This document shows, one piece after another, positions 11,675 to 21,978 of a DNA stretch of 64,000 nt (positions within the stretch are counted from its first letter, which is position 1; every line of letters begins with the position of its first letter). The stretch is taken from contig OZ234503.1 of the NCBI GenBank assembly GCA_965153455.1, positions 4,464,001 through 4,528,000 of the forward strand. The letters are read 5' to 3'. Made by a program: the position numbers and the translations under genes. This DNA comes from Sphagnum compactum (taxonomy: Eukaryota > Bryophyta > Sphagnopsida > Sphagnales). The notes beneath the pieces were generated by a model, which saw only the letters and a list, made by a program, of their open reading frames with translations, did not search any database and had not been told where the DNA came from.

Positions 11675-12171
11675 ATTATAGCATATATGCACCAAATATT
11701 TTGTAATAGATTTTTGAAGTTGAAGAATATGGACTAGTATTTTATTTGTGCCTCTATATGTCATGCATTTTCATGTATGGTTTTCATTTGAGTTATTTCA
11801 TAATGATTCAATATATGATTTATTACATTAAAAGGAACATAGATGCAAAAAGTTCACTAGGAAAACCTTAACCAAAAAAAAGTTATGGACTATTGAATGC
11901 CCTAAAATGGGCCATATTGTCATAAATCCATATCAGTATCATTTAAATGGTGGATTTCATTTTTTTTCTCTTAACATTTATGTTAAAAAGGTTTTAAAAT
12001 TGGCTTAATATCTTCATGTGGACTCAAAATTCATTAACCACCATGTAATTTTCGATTTAACTAATGACCGATATCACAATAAATTACCATTTGACACTAT
12101 CATATAGACTTTTAGGGAGTGGTGTACGTATTCATAAAAAATGAACCACCTTAACTTGCAATCATTCCATA
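11025..12171. mobile_element. Non-autonomous inverted-repeat DNA element, long copy
   Basis: The left end (TATGGTAGATGCAAAG, then GGGTGACTCATTTTT) and the reverse complement of the right end (TTATGGAATGATTGCAAG, then GGTGGTTCATTTTTT) are related over about 38 bp. Most of 11580-12171 aligns in the same orientation with the shorter copy at 26312-26953. No coding capacity is visible. The family of element is not identified. Ends flanked by TA-containing words would suit a TA-duplicating MITE, but the target duplication is not certain. Confidence 0.6.
11631..11671. repeat. (AT)20 microsatellite
   Basis: This is an uninterrupted run of AT dinucleotides. The corresponding site in the sister element near 26470 has only a short ATTTATAAAA, so the run expanded within this copy. 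Confidence 0.95.
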
Positions 12172-12343
12172 AGGAAAACTACTTGTTTTGAAATGAAATT
12201 TATTGGAAAAACATGCAAATAATAAAACAAATGAAGAAGGATAGAAGGTTATGGATATGAAATGTGCACATGCAAAAAATGAAGTTCAATATGTTGCCAT
12301 GAAGTGTGTGTTTATCATTGACTAGTTACAAATTGAATATGTT

Positions 12344-13464
12344 GTGATTGAAAATAAAAAGAAGCTCATACAATTTGCTTTCATATATTTGTTGTTGAAT
12401 AAGGGCAAACCCATAACCGATTCTAAGAACTTCAAATCTCTTTTTGATCTTTTGGAGTTGAAAAGAAACCCAAAAAGACTTCGGAGCAACTCAACAAGTT
12501 GGGAAATGGTTGATTACATCCACTACTAGGTGTTGAAGAGGGTCAGGAGGCTACCATAAGTTTTGTTAGATATGTTGGACTCACAACAAAATGAAATTAC
12601 CAACATTGATAACCAAGGCTAGGTTTCTCTACATGGATACATGGTGAAAGAATCATTGGCATCGAATCCCTATTCTATTGACTATGGAAAAAATTGCTGA
12701 CAATTCCAACTCAAATAAATTGTCACACATTTTGATCAACTTTTTATTGATCAATGGAATATTACTATCTGACTTGTGTTTTTTAGCATAGATGGAATTA
12801 AGGTTTTTCAAGGAATGTAAAATGAAATTTTAGTGCAACTCCATAGAGATTATGCCCCATTTATGGTGAAAATGAACTACATGGTTCATAGGGATGCAAT
12901 TTGCAAACTTTCTCCAATTTGTTAATTGTTTCAAAGTTTAAAAACCTCATGTAATCTTTGTATGGGTAGTATTTTAAAAGTTCAAAAAAAACCTTTGAGT
13001 ATACTAAACTAGTCCATATTATGGAAACAAAGGGAAACAAGATCTTGTGGAATGTGAAAACACATTGGATTTTATGTTATCATGTGTGAAGCGAGTTTTT
13101 TATGAGTAGATCAACCCCTCCTGATGAAGATGGCCTTGGATGCACCCACTTGTGGCCTTGGCTACCTCAAATTTTGATCTATTATGTGATCTGGAAATTC
13201 TTCTAGCCTTGGTGTGTTTCATTCCCATGTTGTAAATTGTCAATTCCTTTGTGAAATTTGTTTAGCTTCATGATGTCTTGGTTGGTGACTTTGTGGTTGG
13301 AGTGAAAATAAATTGTCAAGTTGATTTCCGCAAGTGGTATGTGGACCTTGTTTTGGCTTTCAATGATGATGTTTTTTGGGGATTTCATGGGTTGGTGGAA
13401 ATGATCCATGATGACTTTTGTTTGAAGTGAATTATAGATTAAAACATTGGGATTGATCACCTAA
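12344..13464 (+). pseudogene. Decayed transposase-like relic (DUF4371 / hAT-related type)
   Basis: Piecing together the plus-strand frames gives a protein-like series with many stops and shifts: GKPITDSKNFKSLFD, GWEMVD-like STSWEMVDYIHY, VSLHGYMVKES, an LHRDYAPFMV segment near 12840, and DFVVGVKINCQVDFRKWYVD near 13290-13350, followed by VFWGFHGLVEMIHDD. The order and motifs resemble the DUF4371 / zinc-finger-MYM type of transposon-derived proteins. This identification is from memory and moderate in strength. The relic stops abruptly at 13464, where the CACTA-like element begins. Confidence 0.45.
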
Positions 13465-13852
13465 CACTAGTAGAAATCAGCCAAAATGTAACCACTCCAT
13501 TTATGACTACATGCGACTTGTAGTCGTTTGTGACTAGATTTGGGAACATTTGCAACTATAAGACCATATTTCAACTATTGTGGTCATTCTCAGAACTATG
13601 ATACAACTATTAGAAATTTTATCCTATTGGTTGGATCAATTTTACATTTATTTTCATCCAATAATAGGTTGATATGTCCCATTAGTCGCAATAGTCACCA
13701 AATTAGTTGCATCCTAAAGGTATTCTACAATGACATAGGGGTGTATTTTAATCTATGTACTAAAATTATATATATATATATATAATATGCATACGTATGT
13801 ATATTGTTCATATAATGAATCTCAAAATTAATATTTGAACTTTGAATTTTTT

Positions 13853-14850
13853 ATTCATTTGAAAATTGATATTTCAATTATGAAAACTATTATTTTAAAT
13901 TTCTAAAAAAATATTAGAATTTGAAACTTGATATTTGAATCTGAAAATTATTATTTCAATTTTTTAAAACATTATTTGAATTTCAATTTTTTGATTTGAA
14001 TATGATATTTTCAATTTAAATTCAAAAAGGCTTATTTGATCTAAAAACTGATATTTGAATTCTAAATTAATATTTTTGAATCCAAAAATTAGTATTTGAA
14101 TTCAGAAAATTATTAATTGATTATAAAAATGGACATTTTAATTCCGAATATTTTTATATAAATATGAAATTTTATATTTCGACTCTAAAAATTATGAATT
14201 TAAACTTTAAATAATTATTTGATTTGAACCTGAAATTTCAATTCCAAATTCTTATTTTGGATTCTCAAAATTAATACTTCAAGTCTGAAAATTTATTAAC
14301 TGAATCAAAAAATGGACATTTCAGTTTTGAATATTGTTATTTGAATCTGAAAATTGACATTTCAATTCTGGAAAGTGTCATTTAAATTCAAAAAACTTAT
14401 TTGATCTAAAACTTGATATTGAGTTCTAAATTATTATTTTCGAATCTAAAAATTAGTATTTCAATTCAAAAAACTTTGTTGAGTCTAAAAACTGACATTT
14501 TGATTTAAAATTTTATTATTTGGACTTGAAATTTGATATTTGAATTCTGAAGTTTAAAATTTCAATTTTCAGAAATTATTTGACTTGAAAGTTGGAATTT
14601 GAATTCCAAATTATTATTTTGGATTTTTGATAATATTTCAATTCAGAAAATGTTAATTGAGTCTTAAAATGGACATTTCAATTTTGAATATTATAGTTTG
14701 ATTCTAATTGAAATTCCAATTCTGAAATTTGTTATTTAACTTCAAAAAAGTTATTTGATCTAAAAATTGATATTTGAATTCTGAATTACTATGTTGGAAT
14801 CTTAAATTTATATTTTAATTCAAAAAATTATTGATTGAGTTTTAAGGGTT
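13853..14850. repeat. Degenerate tandem array of ~180-bp AT-rich monomers
   Basis: The landmark ATTTGA followed by CTAAAA, TTTGAA or CTTGAA recurs at about 13855, 14033, 14215, 14399, 14577 and 14752, with spacings of 175-184 bp. Alternate monomers are more alike: the segments starting near 14031, 14397 and 14749 share CTTATTTGATCTAAAA, giving a ~355-bp dimer period. Each monomer is itself built from shorter TTGAATTCTGAAAATTGA-like words. Confidence 0.7.
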
Positions 14851-16019
14851 TTTTCTATTAGTGTTATCCATAATAAATCACTTTTATAAATAATTATAAA
14901 TGATTATGTTTATTAAATCTAAGTTACACTAAATAATTATTTTTATAATATATATTTGTATGCTATATAATTTATATTCTTATATGAAAATAAATAAATT
15001 ATTATAATTAATGTGACATTACTTTAAAATCATTGTAATTATTTCATTTATAAGAATTAATTAGTATTTGCATAATTATTTTCTAATTGAACATACTTAT
15101 TAACACTCTGTAATTTATAACTTCAAACCTGAATTAAAAATTTAGAAAAATTCTAGTGTAGTTAAAACAATTATTTTACAGATTTTAATTTCACGAGTTA
15201 TTGTATAATATTATTATTTTTTTAATTCTGTGATTAATCATCTACGATAAATATTTCATAGGAATTTTATAATAATTATGAAAATTAATGTTATGTTTAA
15301 CAAATTATTGTATTTACAGTTAACAATTACCAAGAGAAAAAAATTATTTGACCTATAATCATTTTTACAGCAGTAATTGTAATTAAAAATAAGTAATGTA
15401 ATTAGTTGAATAATAATTTTTCAAAATTTCGTTACTTTGTAATAGCAATTGTTAATTCATTACTTATAATTTGAACATAAATATTTAAAACGTTTTTACA
15501 TTAATTATATCATATATAATTTGATCAAACTTTAAAAAGTAATAAAATATTCTAAATTTTTTTAATTATTTAATTATTTATGAGTTATGTATTAATAACT
15601 TGTGAGTAACTAGATAGCTAGTTTGTTAAATATTAAGAAGTTACTAATTATTTAAGTAATTGATAATGAATATTGAATATTTGTAGTGTATAATTTATAA
15701 TTTAAATATATGTAAATTTAATTATTATTAATTAAATGATTATCTAGTTATCTAGTACTTGAATTGTTTAGAAATCTAAAAACTAAGAAAGTAAGGCATG
15801 AAGAAAGTTTTAGAATTACAATTTAGTTTGTGAGGAAGTTGCAAGTTCAAAACTTATCCCATATTGTTTGTTCTTCATTCCTATTTTGAACACTATATAA
15901 ACAAGGGGGTGTGGTCATCCAATTTCACATCAAGAAATTTGTGCACATGGGATGAGCTAATCAAAAAGCTCAACCCAAACAAAAAAACAAATTATGCACA
16001 TTTCTAAAATATTTACCTT
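14851..16019. other. AT-rich interior of the CACTA-like element
   Basis: This is extremely AT-rich sequence with no open frame of interest and no clear periodicity after the 180-bp array ends. Confidence 0.5.
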
Positions 16020-16235
16020 CCCAACCTACTTATCTACCTAGCTAGGTAGGTACCTAGTTTGACCTATCCACCTAGGTTGACCTATGTACCTACCTACCTA
16101 AGTACCTACCTATATGAGTAGGTATTTAACCTAGGAACGTAAAACCTACCTACCTATTTTAAAACTTAAGTAGGTAGGTTGATATGTAGCCTAAGTTTGT
16201 AAGCACATATTTATGTACCTACCTAGGTACCTACC
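16020..16235. repeat. CCTA/TAGG-rich palindromic tract
   Basis: ACCTACCT and its complement AGGTAGGT alternate through this tract, producing palindromes such as TACCTAGCTAGGTA near 16036 and TACCTAGGTACC near 16220. The strand switches should let it fold into several hairpins. ACCTACC also equals the plant AC-element recognised by R2R3 MYB factors, but here it is most simply a tetranucleotide repeat. Confidence 0.7.
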
Positions 16236-16661
16236 AACCTAATATTAATATTTTTAATAAATTAATTTTTAATGCCACATGGCATACTTACAGTGTGCCA
16301 CGTGTCATAATATAAGATCATCCAAGTATTTGAATTGAACGTCCTAGATTATTTCAAAATAATTATAATTATAATATTTTAAATAATCAAATATTAAGAC
16401 ATGTGGCAGCACATCATTTGCTCTCAATTGTGACCAAAATAGTTACATTTTAGTCGCATGTGATAATACGTATACAATGGAGTCAAAGGATGAAATGTAT
16501 TTGTTGACTTTTTCTTTCATACAATACTCTTTGTCATTTGCGATTAATTTATCACATGCGACTTGTCTTAAGCGACTAAAGGGATTTTAGTTGCAAAATG
16601 TCTCTTACGACTAAAATTTAGTCCCAAAGACTAGTCGAAAATACATGTTTTTTTTCTAGTG

Positions 16662-17270
16662 GCGAAAGCAAAAGGGATCATATGCAAGAGAAAGGGAAAG
16701 AACGTTAATTGGTGTGTCCATACAGAATGGACAATACGTGATCGACTTTGTCAGCTACAGTGTCTTGAAGTTGCTCAAAGTGGTAAACCTAACCTAATGT
16801 TGGATTTTGACAAGTTTGAACATTCGAAGGAGAGGAAGAAGAGGATTAACTTCCAAGCATTAGTAATATGTCGAAAGTGGCAAGATGCTTGTTTGGTTAA
16901 GGATAAACAAGTTTAATGTATTGGAAAGTGGCAAGATTATATCTTGTTGGAAAAGGATATGCCAATTGTTGAAGAGATTATATCCTCTTTGGAGAAAGTA
17001 AAGCTTGTTGTTCAGAAAGTGTTGGATTGAAATCAGGGTTTGAATGAAAACCAACTACATCTTGTGAAAATAGCCAAAGAGGAGTTGCTTCAAATCCAAG
17101 CAAAACTTGATAAGGGCTTTCAAAAGACCAATAACAAAGAAGCTGTTGTGATCAATCCTACTAAGAAAAAACAACTTTTGTGTAGCTTGGTCTCACAAAT
17201 GGGCATGCTAAAAGCCTTCCGGTCTTTGTTGCAGATAGGAGAAGTTGAGTTGCCAAGACGATTTTGGTAA
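16662..17270 (+). pseudogene. Broken reading frame of unknown function
   Basis: One frame stays open from 16662 to 17270 except for TAA at 16914-16916 and a TGA near 17027. The hypothetical protein is about 200 residues, with a lysine-rich start (KRKGKNVNW), a possible internal echo (CRKWQDACLVKDK and later GKWQDYILLEKDM), and a leucine/lysine-rich helical stretch (VEEIISSLEKVKLVVQKVL, then LVKIAKEELLQIQAKLDKGF) that could form a coiled coil. There is no family match I can name. It begins directly after the CACTA-like right end, so its N-terminus may have been lost. Confidence 0.4.
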
Positions 17271-18480
17271 AAGGAGCTTGGCAATCTGCATTTGAAAAGT
17301 TGGAAATGTGCTAGCGCCATAAGTTTGCACTTTCTACTCAAGTTCATTCAATGAAGAGTGGATATCAACGATTAACCCTAATCCCATCTCCATTGCCATT
17401 TTTGTGTTTGGATAATGTTGATTGTGGAAAGTTTATTAAAAATAACACATATTTGATTAATATTGGACTTTTAAAAAGTCCAAAAATAAAAACAATGAAT
17501 TTTGAGAGTTTAAAGATAAATAAAATAACATCTTCAACTTGGTGGGCACCATATAATAAGAACTAGAAAACCATACAAATACCAGTGCAAAACTAAAACA
17601 TTACATAACATCATTAAGTAAACAATTCACTGGCAAAATTTGGAAAACCAAATTTGAAATATCTACTAAATTTTAGGCCATTGAATTGTGCAAAATATTA
17701 ACAAAAGAATTTACAATACTTAAAGGTATTGTATCTCATAAACCGTTGGTGGACCATTGAATAGAAAAGCTTGTAAGGCACTAAGTAATTGAAAAGAAAT
17801 ATTTATTAAAAAATAAAATCATTTGGTGGCCACCAATGTGTATAATAGTCCTAGCTAGAAACATACTAAGACACATATATTCAACATGTAACCTTGAGTA
17901 GGAAAACTTCACTTATTATGAAATATGAATTCACCCACAAGAGCTGAAAACAAAAGTAAACCTCAAGTGCATGGAGAAAAAAATTATCAAATTATTGATT
18001 TCATATAAATACATTGAGTATCAAAAAGTATCTTGTCATGCATAAAGGAATTCAAAAAATGAACTACTGAAATTGAAATTCCACTCTGTAAGCAACCACA
18101 AATTGAGGAATTGTCTAATTTTTTAACCAAAAATGAAATATGCAACTGCATCCTTGGCCTCTTTAAAAAGAAAACCCAATCGACAACATGATTTTCTACC
18201 AGTTAGAACTAAAATGCCTTCATGCGGTTTGCAAACAAAGACCGGAATCCACTACAAACATAAATGAATAATTGAAATTTTCCCAAAAACTACAAACACC
18301 AGACAAAATATAAAATAAAAACAAATAATTAAAATGAACATGAAATGAGAAACATGGAAAACTTAACTGAAACAAGGACATGTTTAGGGTGTACTTAGGA
18401 CATCACCTAAAGGAAGTTGTGATATCACCAAATCCCCGTTCAAATTTCCTTCAAATTGCTTGAACCAAGAATAAGACAAA
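17271..18480. other. AT-rich intergenic spacer
   Basis: No convincing coding region was seen. A perfect 14-bp palindrome TTGGTGGCCACCAA lies at 17823-17836, the same motif that forms an array at 21979-22380. Confidence 0.5.
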
Positions 18481-18489
18481 TATCAAGAA

Positions 18490-19137
18490 CTACATAATAA
18501 CTGCGAAATGGGCGTAAACCATCTTTGCAAGGGGCAAACCCTTCAACATTAACCACAACCGAAATGCAAGGTTTAACCATTGCACCTTGTTTTTGGATAA
18601 CTCACGTCCTCTGAATGGTTCATGGAAAAGTCCGTTCCATTTTGGATTTCAAAGGGCCTTGTTAGGCTCATCATCAATGAGTAATGTTTGATCCCTATCC
18701 CCATAAAGCACACCTCTGCAAGCAAGGTGAACTTAATCTAAGTCCTTCAAGTAGTAATAAACTAAGCGTGTAAGCTAACCCATTATTATAGTGCATTGTT
18801 CATGTCCCCAAACAAACACAAATTGATCAACGAGAATTTTGGACATTAACAAAGGTAGAATTTGAAGGACATTTTCTAACAAGATACATGACCAAATAGC
18901 AATGTAAAAATGTTCAAATGCTCAAGATAAGAAATCATGTACTCCAACACAAATTTCCAACGTGGATACATTTAAGTTTTTCCCAATCTTTTGCTGATCC
19001 CCTTGAAGAAGGGCACACTTTGGAAAGTAACAAAGGACACCATTGACACTAAAAATGAGGAGCCTTTTAGTTGTACCAAATCGAGGTTGAAAAGTCCGAC
19101 TCCATGTCCTTGCATTAGAAAGAGAAAGAACATGCAT
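18490..19137 (-). pseudogene. FCP1-like HAD phosphatase module C, decayed
   Basis: The ATG at 19137 directly follows a good splice acceptor (TTTTTGGTAG). The frame reads KRLLIFSVNGVLCYFP, matching the HAD motif I region of plant FCP1-homology proteins, then VGVHDFL, stops, and continues as FYIAIWSCMLLENVLQ, VHLACRGVLYG and LLIDDEPNKA, the later family motifs. Several stops interrupt it, so no full protein can be made. The catalytic Asp of motif I is replaced by Ser (FSVNG). In functional relatives this domain dephosphorylates phosphoserine proteins such as the RNA polymerase II tail. It lies downstream of modules B and A on the same strand. Confidence 0.6.
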
Positions 19138-19321
19138 CTACCAAAAAGGAGAAAAGTTAAAGCAAAGAGAAATTCAAGATTGAGTAGAGGCCTCCATCCT
19201 GGTTAAAGGAGATGTTAATCCAACACAAAATAGACACAAATGAAGTTGATATCCAAAACATAGAAAGATTATTTTGTAAGGGAATTCGGTAAGAACATGG
19301 ACTGAAACACACATATCATGA

Positions 19322-19362
19322 CCTAGTGGCCACTAGGTTGATGTTGGAGAACACCTAGTGGC
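19322..19362. repeat. Two GTGGCCAC palindrome copies
   Basis: CCTAGTGGCCACTAGG at 19322-19337 is a perfect 16-bp palindrome, and a second copy, CCTAGTGGCCACCAG, follows near 19353. They belong to the motif family arrayed at 21979-22380. Confidence 0.7.
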
Positions 19363-19569
19363 CACCAGATGGTCGAAGGAGTGCGAGGTTTAACCAAAAA
19401 CCCACCAAGCCAAATCAAGATACAATAAAGGCAAAGAATACGAACAAGATTCAAGAAATAGAATTAAATAAATTTTAATAAATCTTACCAAAGGTTTGAA
19501 AGTTTTCTAATATTCAAACAAACAAAATTTGAAGATAAGCAATTAATAAGGTACTTTTTGTTTTTATTT

Positions 19570-20450
19570 CAATTTCGCACTATTACAAAAACTGGGTTGG
19601 CAGGTCCAACTACATTTCAAAAATAACATTTTAAAAAGTCCTAGATTATCTTGATCAATACATCTATTCCTACCAAAGGGATTGTGTTCAATAAAGGTGG
19701 GAACATCGTATCTGGATGAATGAAAGTTTTCCAAAGGAGAATAAACCCCAACAAATACTAGTCCTTCCCATGATGGCCGTCAAAGGAGTCCAAAAAAATG
19801 GCATTATATGGGCCATTGAACATGCTTTTGTATGGCGGATCGTCTATGAGCAACGTATTCCCAACGTGAGTATAAGGATAAGTAAAAAAGAAAACGTCAA
19901 GGTTTATGTGGAAAATTGGCTTGTCAAGTTTATTCGATAGGAAATGCGGATTTCACATGCAAAACTCTTAGTCAAACACTTTGGAAGCATGTATAGAGAT
20001 TTATGTTTTGTGCCAAATGTGATCCAGGTAATTATATATATTGTGACGTTGGGTTGTAGACCAAATATAGACTTGGAATTGAACAAGGCATTTCTCTAAA
20101 AATTCTTTTAATCCAGGATGGAGAATGATGGTGTGAGAACCTCTACCAAATTGTGTTGCAATCATAACTGTGTTCAAATTGAAGATCACATGAAATGGAC
20201 TCACTTTTGTCACAAGCAAACAAGGCACTTTAGAATCAACAACCGAAGTTGAAGGAATCTCATCCAAGCCGATTGTAACAACCACGCGTGAATTCGGTGA
20301 CTCCACATCTTTCGCCTGAAACATTTGAGGATCGAAACCCAAAGTTGGGGGAATCTCATCCAAGCCAGCTTCAACAACCATGCATGAAGTTGGCGACTCC
20401 CTATTTTCCTCCCTATCTTCCGCATCTTCATAAAAAGGCACATTGATAAT
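19570..20450 (-). pseudogene. FCP1-like HAD phosphatase module B, decayed
   Basis: The exon starts at 20450, after an acceptor (TTTTTTTAG). It opens with an acidic segment holding a tandem duplication of about 32 residues; both copies contain GLDEIP. The HAD region follows: FHVIFNLNTVMIA, HPGLKEFLEKCL, VYIWSTTQRHNIYNYLDHIW, a stop-ridden gap, then GNTLLIDDPPYKSMFNGPYN and, after a frameshift, PTFIEHNPFG. These are the FCP1-homology motifs in the right order. Motif I lacks its Asp (FNLNT). Stops near 20001, 19950 and 19750 and at least one shift make it a pseudogene. It is joined in frame to module A by a 126-bp intron. Confidence 0.65.
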
Positions 20451-20576
20451 CTAAAAAAATAGACAAATAGTAATTATAAAAGTCCGGACATAAACTAACC
20501 ATAAAACACAATGAGATTGGAAAATCCAAAACAACATTGGAAAAAAGGAGCAAAATTTTTTTTTTGGATTACTTAC
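20451..20576 (-). other. Phase-0 intron joining FCP1-like modules A and B
   Basis: On the minus strand the donor is CGTA then GTAAGTAATCC at 20576, and the acceptor is TTTTTTTAG ending at 20451. The intron is 126 bp. The codons before it (FCRNRLTFV) and after it (IINVPFYEDAED) are in the same phase, which supports real splicing in the ancestral gene. Confidence 0.6.
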
Positions 20577-21455
20577 TACGAATGTTAAGCGATTTCTACA
20601 AAAATTGGCGAAAAGGCCTAGTGCATTTTTTGAACAATGTCCGAAATCTAACATCGTCTTCTTTGATACTCTTGATGGCGCCAAAAGGATAGAGCTCCAC
20701 AAAGGTGGGAACACTAAGCCCATAGTAATGAAGGACCTTTAAGTATGGGAAAAGAGTCTTCATTAGATAATTATCCTCTTTTGGTGCATACTCATAGGAC
20801 TCAACAAAGATGGCATTAAAGGGCGGTCTCAGGCGGGTTTTATAAGGCGTGTCATCTACCAACAATGTATTCCCAACATGAATATCAGGATACTTAAGGA
20901 ATAAACCAGAAAGGTTCTTATGATAAATTAGTTTATCAATAGTGAAATGATTAACGCAATAACGGTCTGGCTTGATGGGAAACTATAAAAAGTGCTTGTT
21001 AATCTTGCATAGATTTCGACCCATAATCCTTTGTGGGTCAATCTCAATACCCATCTCTTCTGCTATTTTTCTCAAGTAGGTATGCATTTTGGCAAACGAA
21101 ATAAACGACCCATATATGGATGGTAAATTATTCTAAACACCTAAAGAGGAATTCCTTTAGAGCTGACCTAGGTATAACGTTCTTGCTTAGTAAGGTAGGG
21201 CTCCAAGCCAAGTTAAACGGTGGAAGCAGGAGGTGATTAACTCTGAAATATACCTTCCCAACAAGGACCCCCTTCAAATCAAAAATCACGTACAAATGAT
21301 TCACCTTTACATCCTCTGCGTTCACAGGAAGAAGAGATCTAAAACCTGCAAGAGCGATATTTTTCCCTTTATTTTCCTCGATAGTCCCATGGAAAATTCT
21401 AGGAAGTGAATCATTTTCGGCATCATTGAATCCCGCAAAAGGTGAATGCGGTCGT
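20577..21455 (-). pseudogene. FCP1-like HAD phosphatase module A, decayed
   Basis: The frame is open from about 21455: PHSPFAGFNDAEN, then NHLYVIFDLKGVLVGKVYF (HAD motif I, first Asp kept) and ALKEFLFRCLE to a stop at 21128. A shifted frame continues with FAKMHTYLRKIAEEMG, then a TAG, CVNHFTIDKLIYHKNLSGLF and IHVGNTLLVDDTPYKTRL (motif with the Asp pair), then YGLSVPTFVELYPFG and a final shift into FCRNRLTFV at the splice donor. The order and sequence fit the plant FCP1-homology (NIF) HAD family, probable protein phosphatases. Two shifts and a stop break it. It is the least eroded of the three modules. Confidence 0.7.
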
Positions 21456-21528
21456 GATGGGACCGATCATTGGAGAGATATGAGAGACAGAGTTAGAAAC
21501 AAAGAGCCTCGACTAGGCAAAGGTTGGA

Positions 21529-21740
21529 CTAGAGATGACATCGGTCTCCTCCGTCTTTCCTACCTTTTTGCATGCCTTTTCCAATGCAATTCAGTTCCAT
21601 CAAGTTGTCCAAGTAATGAACAGCTATCCTTCGAATTCCACCAGGGACAACAAAAAACCCAAGCTTGTCCCAATCATTTGAGTCTTCAGATGTGTACTTA
21701 CTAAAGTCACCAAACAAATATTCACATTCACTTGCAAATA
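21529..21740 (-). pseudogene. Exon-like fragment upstream of FCP1-like module A
   Basis: A minus-strand frame reads ECEYLFGDFSKYTSEDSNDW, then GFFVVPGGIRRIAVHYLDNL. A possible acceptor (CTATTTGCAAG) precedes it and a possible donor (AAAAG then GTAGG) ends it near 21546. It could be the preceding exon of the multi-module gene. No family is recognised. Confidence 0.35.
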
Positions 21741-21978
21741 GAAAGTAGAAAAAGGTCAAAATTTAACCAAATAGGAAAAATGCAAACTAAACAAATTAAT
21801 AACTAAAAAGAACTTTGAGAAACAAATGGCAAGGATGTAATAATAAGTCAAATATTGGAAGGTAGAAACCTTGAAATAAATATATGTAGGCATAACAAAA
21901 GCACTTGATGTTTATCCCGCGCAACAAAATTCTCCAATTCTTCAACATAATGCTAGTTTCATGGGCAGCAAATAGGAC

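Larger units (their letters stand above)
13465..16661. mobile_element. CACTA-like non-autonomous element
   Basis: It opens with CACTAGTAGAAAT and closes with TTTTTTTTCTAGTG, so both ends read CACTAG inward, as in CACTA (En/Spm) elements. Subterminal words GCGACT, AGTCG and GACTA recur near both ends, for example TGCGACTTGT near 13507 and again near 16557; this is typical of the superfamily. No transposase is present. The interior holds a ~180-bp monomer array and a CCTA-rich palindromic tract. Flanking triplets (TAA left, GCG right) do not match, and coding similarity does not resume after the right end, so the boundaries may belong to a rearranged element. Confidence 0.55.

Noticed and set aside
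11440-11676. Frame with a run of Tyr-Ile
   Set aside because: It is a translation of the (AT)n microsatellite.
13465-16661. 3-bp target duplication of the CACTA-like element
   Set aside because: The flanking triplets TAA and GCG differ, so no duplication can be claimed.
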